Shown piece by piece: positions 55,931-63,733 of a DNA stretch of 64,000 nt (within the stretch, counting starts at the first letter, position 1; each line of letters starts with the position of its first letter). Both the position numbers and the translations under genes were made by a program. The notes under the pieces are model-generated. The model had not been told where the DNA came from. It saw nothing but the letters and a program-made list of their open reading frames with translations, and did not search any database. The stretch lies in the NCBI RefSeq assembly GCF_026735135.1, contig NZ_JAPQER010000004.1, positions 124,001 to 188,000 of the forward strand, written 5' to 3'. Source of the DNA: Clostridium aestuarii (GTDB taxonomy: Bacteria; Bacillota; Clostridia; Clostridiales; Clostridiaceae).

Positions 55931-56788
55931 ATGCAGTTAAATATAGATAATCCAAATAGAAATATATGTAGGTCTTATAATAAAAGACATGGAAATTTAA
56001 CAATTGAAACAAGTATAAGAGAAGAAAAAGGGAGTATTGATTTAAATCAGCCTATAAATTTAATTCAACAAAATAGGAATATTGAAAATAATAATCATAA
56101 AAATTTAGAAACTACAACAAGTACAAGTTCTGCAGAAGTATTGTCTAATGCAAATAGTACAACACATAAACAAGTAAAAAACAAATTACTATTGAACAGT
56201 ATTAATATAGATAAAACAACCAATCTTCTTAGAGGACAGAAATTAAGCATAAATTCCAAAACTCAAAATTTGTCTAAATTAATGATTGGTATGGAATGGG
56301 ATATAAAATTTAATGGAAGTTCTGAATTTGATTTAGATACATCAATATTTATGGTAGACGGTAATAATAATACATCAGAAGAGAATTTTATATTTTATGG
56401 TAATCCTATAAGCAAAAATGAAGGAGTAGTTATAAATAAGGATTATAATACTTCACTAAAAAAAGCATTTGATAAAGTATTACAACTAAATTTAAATGTG
56501 ATTCCAAACAATATTGAAAAGCTAGCAATTACTGCAACTATATATGAAGCTGATATACGTAATCAAAATTTTGCACAAGTTTCTAATGCTTATTTAAAGC
56601 TTATAGATACGGAAACAAAAAATGAAATTTTAAGATACAATTTTAATAATGGATTGAAATCTGAAACGGCTGTTGTGGTTGCTGAAATATATAGATACAA
56701 AAATGAATGGAAAATAAATCCTATAGGCAGTGGGTTTAACGGCGGACTTGAGGCGTTATGTAACAATTACGGAATAGATATTGAATAA
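55931..56788 (+). CDS. TerD family protein with a long N-terminal extension
   Basis: A 285-residue TerD-type protein. The C-terminal domain (about 95-285) has LLRGQKLSINS, MEWDIKFNGSSEFDLDTSIFMVDG with the calcium-ligand acidic residues of the FDLDxS motif, FYGNPISKNEGVVI, and EIYRYKNEWKINPIGSGFNGGLEAL at the end. The first ~90 residues are Asn/Gln/Ser/Thr-rich and probably disordered, unlike ordinary TerD (about 190 residues). TerD binds Ca2+ and belongs to tellurium and membrane-stress systems. GGAGG precedes ATG 55931. Confidence 0.88.
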   Translation: MQLNIDNPNRNICRSYNKRHGNLTIETSIREEKGSIDLNQPINLIQQNRNIENNNHKNLETTTSTSSAEVLSNANSTTHKQVKNKLLLNSINIDKTTNLLRGQKLSINSKTQNLSKLMIGMEWDIKFNGSSEFDLDTSIFMVDGNNNTSEENFIFYGNPISKNEGVVINKDYNTSLKKAFDKVLQLNLNVIPNNIEKLAITATIYEADIRNQNFAQVSNAYLKLIDTETKNEILRYNFNNGLKSETAVVVAEIYRYKNEWKINPIGSGFNGGLEALCNNYGIDIE

Positions 56789-56821
56789 AAAAGAAAAGTG
56801 TGTAACACTTTTCTTTTTTAG
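56787..56821. terminator. Bidirectional terminator between TerD and the kinase gene
   Basis: AAAAAAGAAAAGTGT (56787-56801) pairs perfectly with 56805-56819 around a three-base loop. It has A/T runs on both sides and so can serve both convergent genes. It belongs to the AAGAAAAGTG hairpin group. Confidence 0.9.
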
Positions 56822-58752
56822 TTGTATATATCTGAAAATTCAATTTCAGTTTTTTGTACATTTGTTTGAGAAGTGAATTTATTTGTTAAGTCTGCATTGT
56901 CATCGCTGATGATTTTAACAGGTAATTCTATAATAAATTCAGTCCCTTTACCATATTCACTTTTTACAGAAATTTTACCATCATGCATTTCAACTAAGGA
57001 TTTAACTATAGACAAACCTATTCCGCTTCCTTCATGGTTTCTATTTAATAAGGGATCTACTTGTTTAAATCTCTCAAATATTTTTTCCTGTTTATCCTCT
57101 GGAATTCCAATTCCGGTATCTTTTACGGAAACTAAAACATAATCATTTTTGTCGAAAATATTTATATTTATTTCATCTCCAGGTTTTGTGAATTTGATTG
57201 CATTAGAAATAAGATTTAACATTATCCTTTCCAGCTTTTCTGCATCTATAGCCATGATTTTTTCTTCTGTATCAGTATCAAATATGATAGTTCTACATTT
57301 ACCTTGAACATATTCAGCAGTTGATAAAGTTATGGTTTCAATAACTTCCACAATATTTTCATTTTGTGCATTTAACTGCATATATCCTGAATCAATTTTT
57401 GTAACATCAATTAAGTTGTTAACTAATCTTAGAAGTCGGTAACAATTTTGTTTCAAAATGTCTGTGTATTTATTTAGTTTTACAGTATTAACTTCTTTAG
57501 TATCATCATTTACATATAAAGAGAATAATTGAGCAGTCGAAAATATTATGTTTAAAGGGGTTTTTAATTCGTGAGATAAATTAGCAAAAAATTCAGTTTT
57601 CAATTTATCATACTTTACGGTTTTTTCGAATAATCTTTTATTTTCTTTTACCATGTTATTAAAACTATTTGAAAGAATACCAATTTCATCTTTACTATTG
57701 ATATCAGATTGAACTGATAAATCTCCTGCTGCCGCTATTTCCATATAATTTTTAAGCTTATTAATAGGCTTAACTAGAGTGTTTGCTAAAACTAAAGCTA
57801 TAATGGAACCTATTAAGAAAATAATAAATCCTGTTAATAATATTGTATTTAAAATTGCGTTGGAAGATGATTTTAAATCATCATAGTTGGCAGTAGCAAC
57901 AATATACCAATCCCATGGCTCAAAGTAACTATAAGTTGCTAGTTTATAGACTCCATTAAACTCATATTCAAGTGTCCCATTTTTATTTTTTACTATTTCT
58001 TTACAAAAATTAAAGCTACTTAAATTCTGTCCTTTTATGTTTGGGTGTACAATAACATTTCCTTTTGAATTCATTATATAAACATATCCAGTTTCACCAA
58101 TTTGTATATCACTAAATGTTTTTTCTAAATGAGAATTGAGTTGATTATAGCCTAATGCTAGTGCACCTACAACTTTTTGATTTTTATCTAATAGGGGTTT
58201 GTATCCTGTTATAAGCCAAGTCCCTTTTAGAAGATTTCTTCCGTAATAAGGTTTATTATTTATTATATTATTATAAATTGGAGAATTGCTAGTTATATGA
58301 GTACCAATAGCTCTTTTATTATCAATAGTGAAATTAGTAGAGATTCTTATTAAATTTTCATCCTCTATTAAGAAGATTGAAACCATTGCACCTACTGAGT
58401 ATTTTATGTCATCAACAAGAGTTGTATCTAAAGTTAAGTTAGTATTTCCAGCATATAATGAAGGTAATTTGTAATTGTCAATTGTAATTTGTTGTTTATT
58501 ATCTATTCTTATTTCGCCAGCGTTATTTAATAGTTTCTCAGCGAAATGTAAATCACTCCATAATTTTTCTGAAAGCAAATTATTTCTTACACTAACTGTA
58601 TTATTCAGAAGCTGTATTATACGTTGGTTTTTTTCTTTTACTTCATTAAAAACTGCATTTTGTGATTTGTTACTGACTAGAAATCCTAAAACACTTACTG
58701 AAAAAACAATTAGTATTAAATAACTGATTATTAATTTAGATTTAATGTTCAT
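56818..58752 (-). CDS. Orphan sensor histidine kinase with Cache domain
   Basis: A 644-residue membrane kinase. Helix 1 (about 7-26), a large extracytoplasmic Cache-type sensor (about 35-295; GETGYVYIMNSKGNVIVHP is the typical Cache pattern), helix 2 (about 298-320), HAMP (about 321-375), a HisKA region with FANLSHELKTPLNIIF and the ATPase with NLISNAIKFTKPG, VKDTGIGIPEDKQEKIF and GSGIGLSIVKS. No response-regulator gene is adjacent, so its partner is elsewhere. GAAGAGG precedes the ATG. The ligand and output are unknown. Confidence 0.92.
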   Translation of the reverse strand: MNIKSKLIISYLILIVFSVSVLGFLVSNKSQNAVFNEVKEKNQRIIQLLNNTVSVRNNLLSEKLWSDLHFAEKLLNNAGEIRIDNKQQITIDNYKLPSLYAGNTNLTLDTTLVDDIKYSVGAMVSIFLIEDENLIRISTNFTIDNKRAIGTHITSNSPIYNNIINNKPYYGRNLLKGTWLITGYKPLLDKNQKVVGALALGYNQLNSHLEKTFSDIQIGETGYVYIMNSKGNVIVHPNIKGQNLSSFNFCKEIVKNKNGTLEYEFNGVYKLATYSYFEPWDWYIVATANYDDLKSSSNAILNTILLTGFIIFLIGSIIALVLANTLVKPINKLKNYMEIAAAGDLSVQSDINSKDEIGILSNSFNNMVKENKRLFEKTVKYDKLKTEFFANLSHELKTPLNIIFSTAQLFSLYVNDDTKEVNTVKLNKYTDILKQNCYRLLRLVNNLIDVTKIDSGYMQLNAQNENIVEVIETITLSTAEYVQGKCRTIIFDTDTEEKIMAIDAEKLERIMLNLISNAIKFTKPGDEININIFDKNDYVLVSVKDTGIGIPEDKQEKIFERFKQVDPLLNRNHEGSGIGLSIVKSLVEMHDGKISVKSEYGKGTEFIIELPVKIISDDNADLTNKFTSQTNVQKTEIEFSDIYN

Positions 58753-58940
58753 AAATTTTAACCTCTTCTTATTTTGTTTGAAATAGTTACTTTTAATATT
58801 AATATATATATACTAAATTTACAATTGGTGAAGATGGCTAAATTGCGGATGTTATATAAAAGTAGTATTATAAAAGCAGGATATAATTTCACTTTTTTGG
58901 AATAATTTCAATATAAAAGAAATAGGAAAGGGTAAAGCCA

Positions 58941-59774
58941 ATGATTTATATAACAACAGCAATGTATTGTGAAGCGAAACCATTTATTTCATATCTAGGG
59001 TTAAAAAAAGATATGAAAAGTACCAAATTTCAAGTTTTTAAAAATGATGAAGTAGTGTTAATTATTAGTGGTGTAGGAATAGTATCATCTGCTGTTGCTG
59101 TTTCACATCTACTTACTAAATATAAAGATGAAGTTTGTAATCTGTTTTTTAATATAGGTATTTGCGGAGTTAAAGATGAAAATATAAAAACAGGTAGCAT
59201 ATTTTTGTGTCATAAAATTATTTGTCATGATACAAAAAGAAATTTTTATCCAGACATATTGTTTAGACATCATTTTAACGAAGGTGTACTAGAAACTTTT
59301 TCTACAGTAGTAAACAACGAAATGAAACAAGAGATTGAAGGTGATTTAGTGGATATGGAAGGTGCAGGAGCATATCAGGCAGCGTGTATGTTTTTACAGC
59401 CTCATCAGATTCATTGTATAAAAATTGTTTCGGATTTATTGGATGGAGAAAATTTAACACAAAGTAAGGTTTCTGAAGTGATACAAGGGAGTGTTGAAGA
59501 TATTTATGCATGGATAAAGATAAGGAAAGATGCATGGTGTCCAGATATTAAAGTATTAAATGAAGAAGAAGAGATATTACTTAATAAAATAAGAGAAAAT
59601 TTTAAGTTAACTACATCAATGGATTATAAACTAAAACGTTTGGCAAAACAGTATAAGATTCGTTCGAAAAATTTAGTTGATGTTATGAAACCATTGTGTA
59701 CAATTGAGTGCAAATCTAAAAATGAGGGGAAGAGATATTTTGCAAAACTTAAAGAGCAATTTATGGAACTCTGA
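58941..59774 (+). CDS. MTA/SAH nucleosidase-like (phosphorylase superfamily) protein
   Basis: A 277-residue protein. The first ~200 residues follow the 5'-methylthioadenosine/S-adenosylhomocysteine nucleosidase fold: SGVGIVSSAVAVSHLL, FFNIGICGVKDENIKTGSIFL and DLVDMEGAGAYQAACMF, where the E of DMEGAG is the purine-side catalytic position. The last ~75 residues are an extra helical, basic extension. These enzymes release adenine from MTA, SAH or 5'-deoxyadenosine. GGAAAGGG precedes ATG 58941. Its end overlaps the next gene by 35 bases, so the SPL-family protein is coupled to it. Confidence 0.82.
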   Translation: MIYITTAMYCEAKPFISYLGLKKDMKSTKFQVFKNDEVVLIISGVGIVSSAVAVSHLLTKYKDEVCNLFFNIGICGVKDENIKTGSIFLCHKIICHDTKRNFYPDILFRHHFNEGVLETFSTVVNNEMKQEIEGDLVDMEGAGAYQAACMFLQPHQIHCIKIVSDLLDGENLTQSKVSEVIQGSVEDIYAWIKIRKDAWCPDIKVLNEEEEILLNKIRENFKLTTSMDYKLKRLAKQYKIRSKNLVDVMKPLCTIECKSKNEGKRYFAKLKEQFMEL

Positions 59775-60750
59775 TTTTTCACATATATATATAGAAAAAA
59801 ATGCAATAAACCACCCTAACACAATAAAAATTTTAGAACATTTTAAAAATTCAACTGTAGTTAAAATTGATTATTACAAAGAAATGTTTTCAAGAAGTAA
59901 TCAAAGTTTTAGATCACAGAAGCAAAGTAGAAAATTAATTTTAGCTATTAAAAAAGATGGGTTAATTTATGAAGGGGCAGAGGTTTGTGAAGATTTCGGT
60001 AATGAGCATTTTTATTATACTTCGTCTATGATGAATTGTATTTATGATTGTGAATATTGCTATTTACAAGGAATGTATCCTTCTGCGAATATTGTTGTTT
60101 TTGTAAATATAGAAGATATTTTTAATGAAGTAGAAAAGTTACTTAAAAAGCATCCGGTATATCTATGTATTTCATATGATACAGATTTACTTGCCTTTGA
60201 AGGTGTTACTCTTTTTACTACTTTATGGATGGAATTTGCTAAAAATCATCCTAATCTAAAGCTTGAACTTAGGACTAAAAGTGCAAATTTTGATGCAATA
60301 AAAGATATAAAATGTTTAGATAATACTATTTTAGCTTGGACAATATCACCAGATAATGTTATTAGTAAATATGAATGGAAAACACCTTCACTAGAATTAA
60401 GACTCAAAAGTATTAAACAAGCAATACAAAAAGGTTGGAATGTAAGGATTTGCTTTGATCCTCTATTATATATAAGAGATTGGAAAAAACAATATTCTCT
60501 TTGTGTTGAGCATACATTTAAGGAGCTACCATATGATAAGATATTGGATGTGAGTATTGGAGTTTTTAGAGTTGCTAAGGATTATTTAAAAAAAATGGAG
60601 AAAGAAAGGATATATTCACCGATATTAGCTTATCCTTTTGAATGTACTAATGGAGTTTGTAGCTATTCTAAAAAACATGCAGAACAAATGATAGATTTTG
60701 TATATAAAGAAGTTTGTAAATTTATACCTAAAGAAAAGATTTATATTTGA
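59740..60750 (+). CDS. SPL (spore photoproduct lyase) family radical SAM protein
   Basis: A 336-residue radical SAM protein close in size to Bacillus SplB (342). The cluster motif CIYDCEYCYLQ (C100, C104, C107, pattern CxxxCxxC) is followed by PVYLCISYDTDLLAFEG. Aligned to my memory of B. subtilis EASCTSDIVGID, the catalytic Cys141 position is Tyr146 here, while Cys143 lies three residues earlier. Radical SAM chemistry is therefore well supported, and repair of spore photoproduct less so. TTG 59740 follows GAGGGGA with nine bases between; TTG 59704 and ATG 59722 lack a site. It is the middle gene of nucleosidase/SPL/SDR. Confidence 0.85.
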   Translation: MQNLKSNLWNSDFSHIYIEKNAINHPNTIKILEHFKNSTVVKIDYYKEMFSRSNQSFRSQKQSRKLILAIKKDGLIYEGAEVCEDFGNEHFYYTSSMMNCIYDCEYCYLQGMYPSANIVVFVNIEDIFNEVEKLLKKHPVYLCISYDTDLLAFEGVTLFTTLWMEFAKNHPNLKLELRTKSANFDAIKDIKCLDNTILAWTISPDNVISKYEWKTPSLELRLKSIKQAIQKGWNVRICFDPLLYIRDWKKQYSLCVEHTFKELPYDKILDVSIGVFRVAKDYLKKMEKERIYSPILAYPFECTNGVCSYSKKHAEQMIDFVYKEVCKFIPKEKIYI

Positions 60751-60763
60751 GAGGAAGAATAAT

Positions 60764-61459
60764 ATGAAAACAGCAATTGTAACAGGAGCATCTTCAGGTA
60801 TTGGGTTTGAGATTAGCAAAAAACTTTTAAAGATGGGTTATAAAATTTATGGTTTTGGCAGAGATTTTTCAAAAGTAAATTTAGAAGATACTAATTTTAT
60901 AAAGATTGCTTGTGATATTACTAAGACTGGTGATTTGTGTGAAAAGATAAAAGAAATCAGAAAAAAAGAAAAAATATATATGCTCGTTAATAATGCAGGG
61001 GTAGGATATTTTGGACCACATGAAGAACTTAATCCTAAAAAAATTCATAGTATGGTAGCTACAAATTTAGAGGTGCCTATTATTTTAACTCAATTGCTTT
61101 TAAGAGATTTAAAAAAGAATAAAGGATATATTATTAATATTTCTTCAATTACTGCTAAAAAATCCAGTACCTATGGATGTGCTTATGCTGCAACAAAAGC
61201 AGGATTAACTCACTTTTCAAAAAGTTTATTTGACGAAATACGAAAAACGGGTGCTAAGGTTATAACTATTCATCCAGATATGACAAAAACAGCTTTTTAT
61301 GATAACTTGAATTTTAGAGAAGGTGATATACCTGAGAGCTATATAACACCTCAATGTATTGCTGATGCAGTAAAAATGGTTTTATCTCAAAGACAGGGCA
61401 CTGTAGTTACAGATATTACTCTTCAACCTGAAAGACATATGATTACGCGAAAGAAATAG
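60764..61459 (+). CDS. Short-chain dehydrogenase/reductase (SDR)
   Basis: A 231-residue SDR with the nucleotide-binding motif TGASSGIGFE (about 8-17), NNAGVGYFG (about 75-83), the catalytic Ser in NISSITAKKSS and YAATKAG with YxxxK (about 145-151). It should oxidise or reduce an alcohol/carbonyl with NAD(P)(H). GAGGAAG precedes ATG 60764; longer in-frame starts overlap the SPL gene and have no ribosome binding site. It starts 13 bases after the SPL stop, so it is the third gene of that operon. Substrate unknown. Confidence 0.9.
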   Translation: MKTAIVTGASSGIGFEISKKLLKMGYKIYGFGRDFSKVNLEDTNFIKIACDITKTGDLCEKIKEIRKKEKIYMLVNNAGVGYFGPHEELNPKKIHSMVATNLEVPIILTQLLLRDLKKNKGYIINISSITAKKSSTYGCAYAATKAGLTHFSKSLFDEIRKTGAKVITIHPDMTKTAFYDNLNFREGDIPESYITPQCIADAVKMVLSQRQGTVVTDITLQPERHMITRKK

Positions 61460-61606
61460 TAGTGTTTTGATTAGGAATTTTAACAAAAATTATTACATGT
61501 TTAAAGTATATCTAAAGATAAGTTTAAATCTTTTATGAAATACTATAAAAGATTAGTGTAAATGTTATCAGCTATATATTTATAATTAACCAAGGAGGAA
61601 TAAATT

Positions 61607-61933
61607 ATGCCCCAAATAAAGATGCGAGGAATAAAGTTAGAACAAGTAAAGAATGCTAGTAAAGAAATGATTGATAGCTTGGAAAATATCATTAAATGTC
61701 CAAGAGATTATTTTACAGTAGAACATATACCTTCTACTTTTGTTATGGATGGTAATGTTGTAGATGGATATCCATTTATAGAAGTATTATGGTTTGATAG
61801 AGGACAGGAAGTTCAAGATGAAGTTGCAAAGAAAATAACAAGGATAATGAGAAAACAAGGATGTAATGATATGGATATTATATTCTATGCTCTTAAAAAA
61901 GATAAATATTATGAAAATGGAGAGCATTTCTAA
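61607..61933 (+). CDS. DUF1904 family protein
   Basis: A 108-residue cytosolic protein matching the DUF1904 pattern: MPQIKMRGI at the start, DSLENIIKCPRDYFTVEHI in the centre, then EVLWFDRGQEVQDEVAKKIT. The fold is tautomerase-like. The true chemistry is not known. AAGGAGG precedes ATG 61607. It is probably a separate unit after the SDR, with a strong terminator behind it. Confidence 0.82.
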   Translation: MPQIKMRGIKLEQVKNASKEMIDSLENIIKCPRDYFTVEHIPSTFVMDGNVVDGYPFIEVLWFDRGQEVQDEVAKKITRIMRKQGCNDMDIIFYALKKDKYYENGEHF

Positions 61934-61952
61934 CTGAAAAAATTTACATAAA

Positions 61953-61990
61953 ATTAAACTTGCATAACTGTATGCAAGTTTAATTGTTTA
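61953..61990 (+). terminator. Terminator after the DUF1904 gene
   Basis: ATTAAACTTGCATA (61953-61966) pairs perfectly with 61971-61984, followed by a T-rich stretch. Confidence 0.85.
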
Positions 61991-62089
61991 CTGCTTCAAA
62001 AAAATTTTAATTATCCAATTTGTTAATTTACAGGATAATTTATAGATAACAAAATGTAATTGTATATTATCAAAGTTGTGGTTATATAT

Positions 62090-63259
62090 CTATAGGTGTA
62101 CTCTAGCCATAGGAAAGTCATTGTTAAGACCTTTAGTAAATACAAATTGATGTATGTCTATTGTTCCATAATTAAATGAAGCTGCACATCCTTGTAAATA
62201 TAATCTCCACATTCGTATAAATCGCTCATCTTTGGTTTCACTGATTTTATCTAATTGAGTTTCGAAATTAGCTGCCCAATGCTCAAGTGTTTTTGCATAG
62301 TGTCGTCTTAAACTTTCAATTGTTAGAAGATGAAAATCATATTCAGGCATAAGATAAATTAATTCTCTTATGGAAGGAAGATGACCACCAGGGAAAATAT
62401 ATTTTGTGCTCCATGAGTTAACTTTTCTTTCATTTTGTGCTGTAATACAATGAAGTACAGATACTCCCCCTTGGTTTAAGAGTTTATTTATTGTTTCCAT
62501 ATATACTGGATAGTTAGCTCTACCTACGTGTTCGAGCATTCCGATACTTACAATTCTATCAAATTTTTCATTAGTTTTTGCAAGGTCTCTATAGTCAATT
62601 AACTTTACATCTACAAGTGCTTCAAGATTTTCTTCTTTAATTTTTTCCTTGGTTTTAGCATATTGTTCTTTGCTTAAAGTTATACCTAAAGCTTTAGTAC
62701 CATAGGTTTTAGCAGCTTCAATAATGAGTGTTCCCCAGCCACTTCCTATATCTAAAAGCTTATCGCCTTTTTTCAAATTTAATTTTTTTAAGGTATATTT
62801 TACTTTGTTCATTTGAGCGTCATATAATGTATCGTTTGGATTAGAAAAATATCCACAGGAATAAGTCATTGTCTTATCAAGCCATAATTTGTAAAAATCA
62901 TTTCCTAAATCATAATGATATTGAATGTCTTCTTTTGCTTTCTTTATTGAAGTAGGTTTCATTTTTACTATTTTACTTAAGAGCTTGTTTTTATGTAGAA
63001 AACTTTGGGTATTTCTAGATATAGCTTCAATTATTTGTTGAAGTCCACCTTCTATGTCGATTATTCCATCCATATATGCTTCACCAAAAGTAAGATAAGG
63101 GTCATCTAGAATTTCCTTTTTAGATAAAGGTTGATGAAATATTATTTTAAACACTGGCTCACCTTGTCCATATTTTTCTATAGTTCCATCCCAATACTGA
63201 ACAGCTAAAGTTTCCTCCATCATTTTACTCAAAAATGTTTTTAAAAATAGTTTGTCCAT
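62090..63259 (-). CDS. cfa: Cyclopropane fatty acid synthase (class I SAM methyltransferase)
   Basis: A 389-residue enzyme that adds a methylene bridge from SAM to unsaturated acyl chains of membrane phospholipids. The N-terminal lipid-interacting region (about 1-100) leads to HYDLGNDFYKLWLDKTMTYSCGYF (a CFA signature, split here for length), the SAM site LLDIGSGWGTLIIEAAK, VSIGMLEHVG and the C-terminal GGHLPSIREL/FARMWRLYL-type segment seen as RFIRMWRLYLQGCAASF. GGAG precedes the ATG. An element containing a hairpin and inverted repeat (63281-63415) lies between this gene and its likely promoter. Confidence 0.93.
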   Translation of the reverse strand: MDKLFLKTFLSKMMEETLAVQYWDGTIEKYGQGEPVFKIIFHQPLSKKEILDDPYLTFGEAYMDGIIDIEGGLQQIIEAISRNTQSFLHKNKLLSKIVKMKPTSIKKAKEDIQYHYDLGNDFYKLWLDKTMTYSCGYFSNPNDTLYDAQMNKVKYTLKKLNLKKGDKLLDIGSGWGTLIIEAAKTYGTKALGITLSKEQYAKTKEKIKEENLEALVDVKLIDYRDLAKTNEKFDRIVSIGMLEHVGRANYPVYMETINKLLNQGGVSVLHCITAQNERKVNSWSTKYIFPGGHLPSIRELIYLMPEYDFHLLTIESLRRHYAKTLEHWAANFETQLDKISETKDERFIRMWRLYLQGCAASFNYGTIDIHQFVFTKGLNNDFPMARVHL

Positions 63260-63280
63260 TTTTACATCTCCTTTGTATTT

Positions 63281-63415
63281 TAAGAAAAGTGCGCAGCACT
63301 TTTTTAGTTGACGTGCAGACTGCGCCAGCAGTTAAAAATTGTAGTTTTGCATTAGCAAAACATCATTAACTTGTCAACTGCGTCTGCCAGCTTGCTGGCA
63401 CAGCACGTCAACTAA
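63281..63415. repeat. Dispersed intergenic repeat element, copy E
   Basis: A hairpin AAAAGTGC/GCACTTTT (63285-63292 and 63296-63303) is followed by a 112-base segment with perfect 13-bp terminal inverted repeats, TTAGTTGACGTGC (63304-63316) and GCACGTCAACTAA (63403-63415). The inside shares TAGTTTTGCATTAG-type sequence (63342-63372) with copy C in reverse. It also contains a perfect TGCCAGC/GCTGGCA hairpin (63385-63400) with higher GC than its surroundings. It has no coding potential. Confidence 0.7.
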
Positions 63416-63661
63416 GAATATTGTGACTTTATATTTCAATATAAGTATAACATTACCAAAAAAGAAAAATATTAAAACAATATAATGTTTACATTAAGTT
63501 TAAAAAATTTTAATTTTAAATCATATAATTTATCATTTATAAAACCTTATTTAGGATAATTAAATACGAACATTTAAAAGTTTTAATTATAAATGTATTG
63601 ATTTATTATGTAAAAAACAAAAAAATGAATTAAAAATGAAATAAAACGTTCGTGAAAAATC
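63416..63661. other. Intergenic region upstream of the purine permease
   Basis: No gene is visible. CGAACATTT (63567-63575) and its near-complement AAACGTTCG (63644-63652) look like PurR-type boxes (core CGAAC). The 70-base gap between them is wider than the usual pairing, so this is tentative. I see no purine-riboswitch core. Confidence 0.4.
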
Positions 63662-63690
63662 TTGACTTTAAAATATGTATTTGTTAATAT
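63662..63690 (+). promoter_or_regulatory. Promoter of the purine permease gene
   Basis: TTGACT at 63662-63667 and TAATAT at 63685-63690 are separated by 17 bases, with an extended TGT before the -10. The start codon is 44 bases downstream. Confidence 0.7.
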
Positions 63691-63733
63691 GTACAAGTGT
63701 TAAAAAACAGGGCAGATGAAGAAGGGAAAAGAC

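Noticed and set aside
50235..56788. The tellurium-type cluster as part of a mobile island or prophage
   Set aside because: No integrase, tRNA junction, att-like repeats or shift in composition is visible.
63416..63733. A purine riboswitch before the permease gene
   Set aside because: I could not find the conserved three-way-junction core or its loop-loop pairs.
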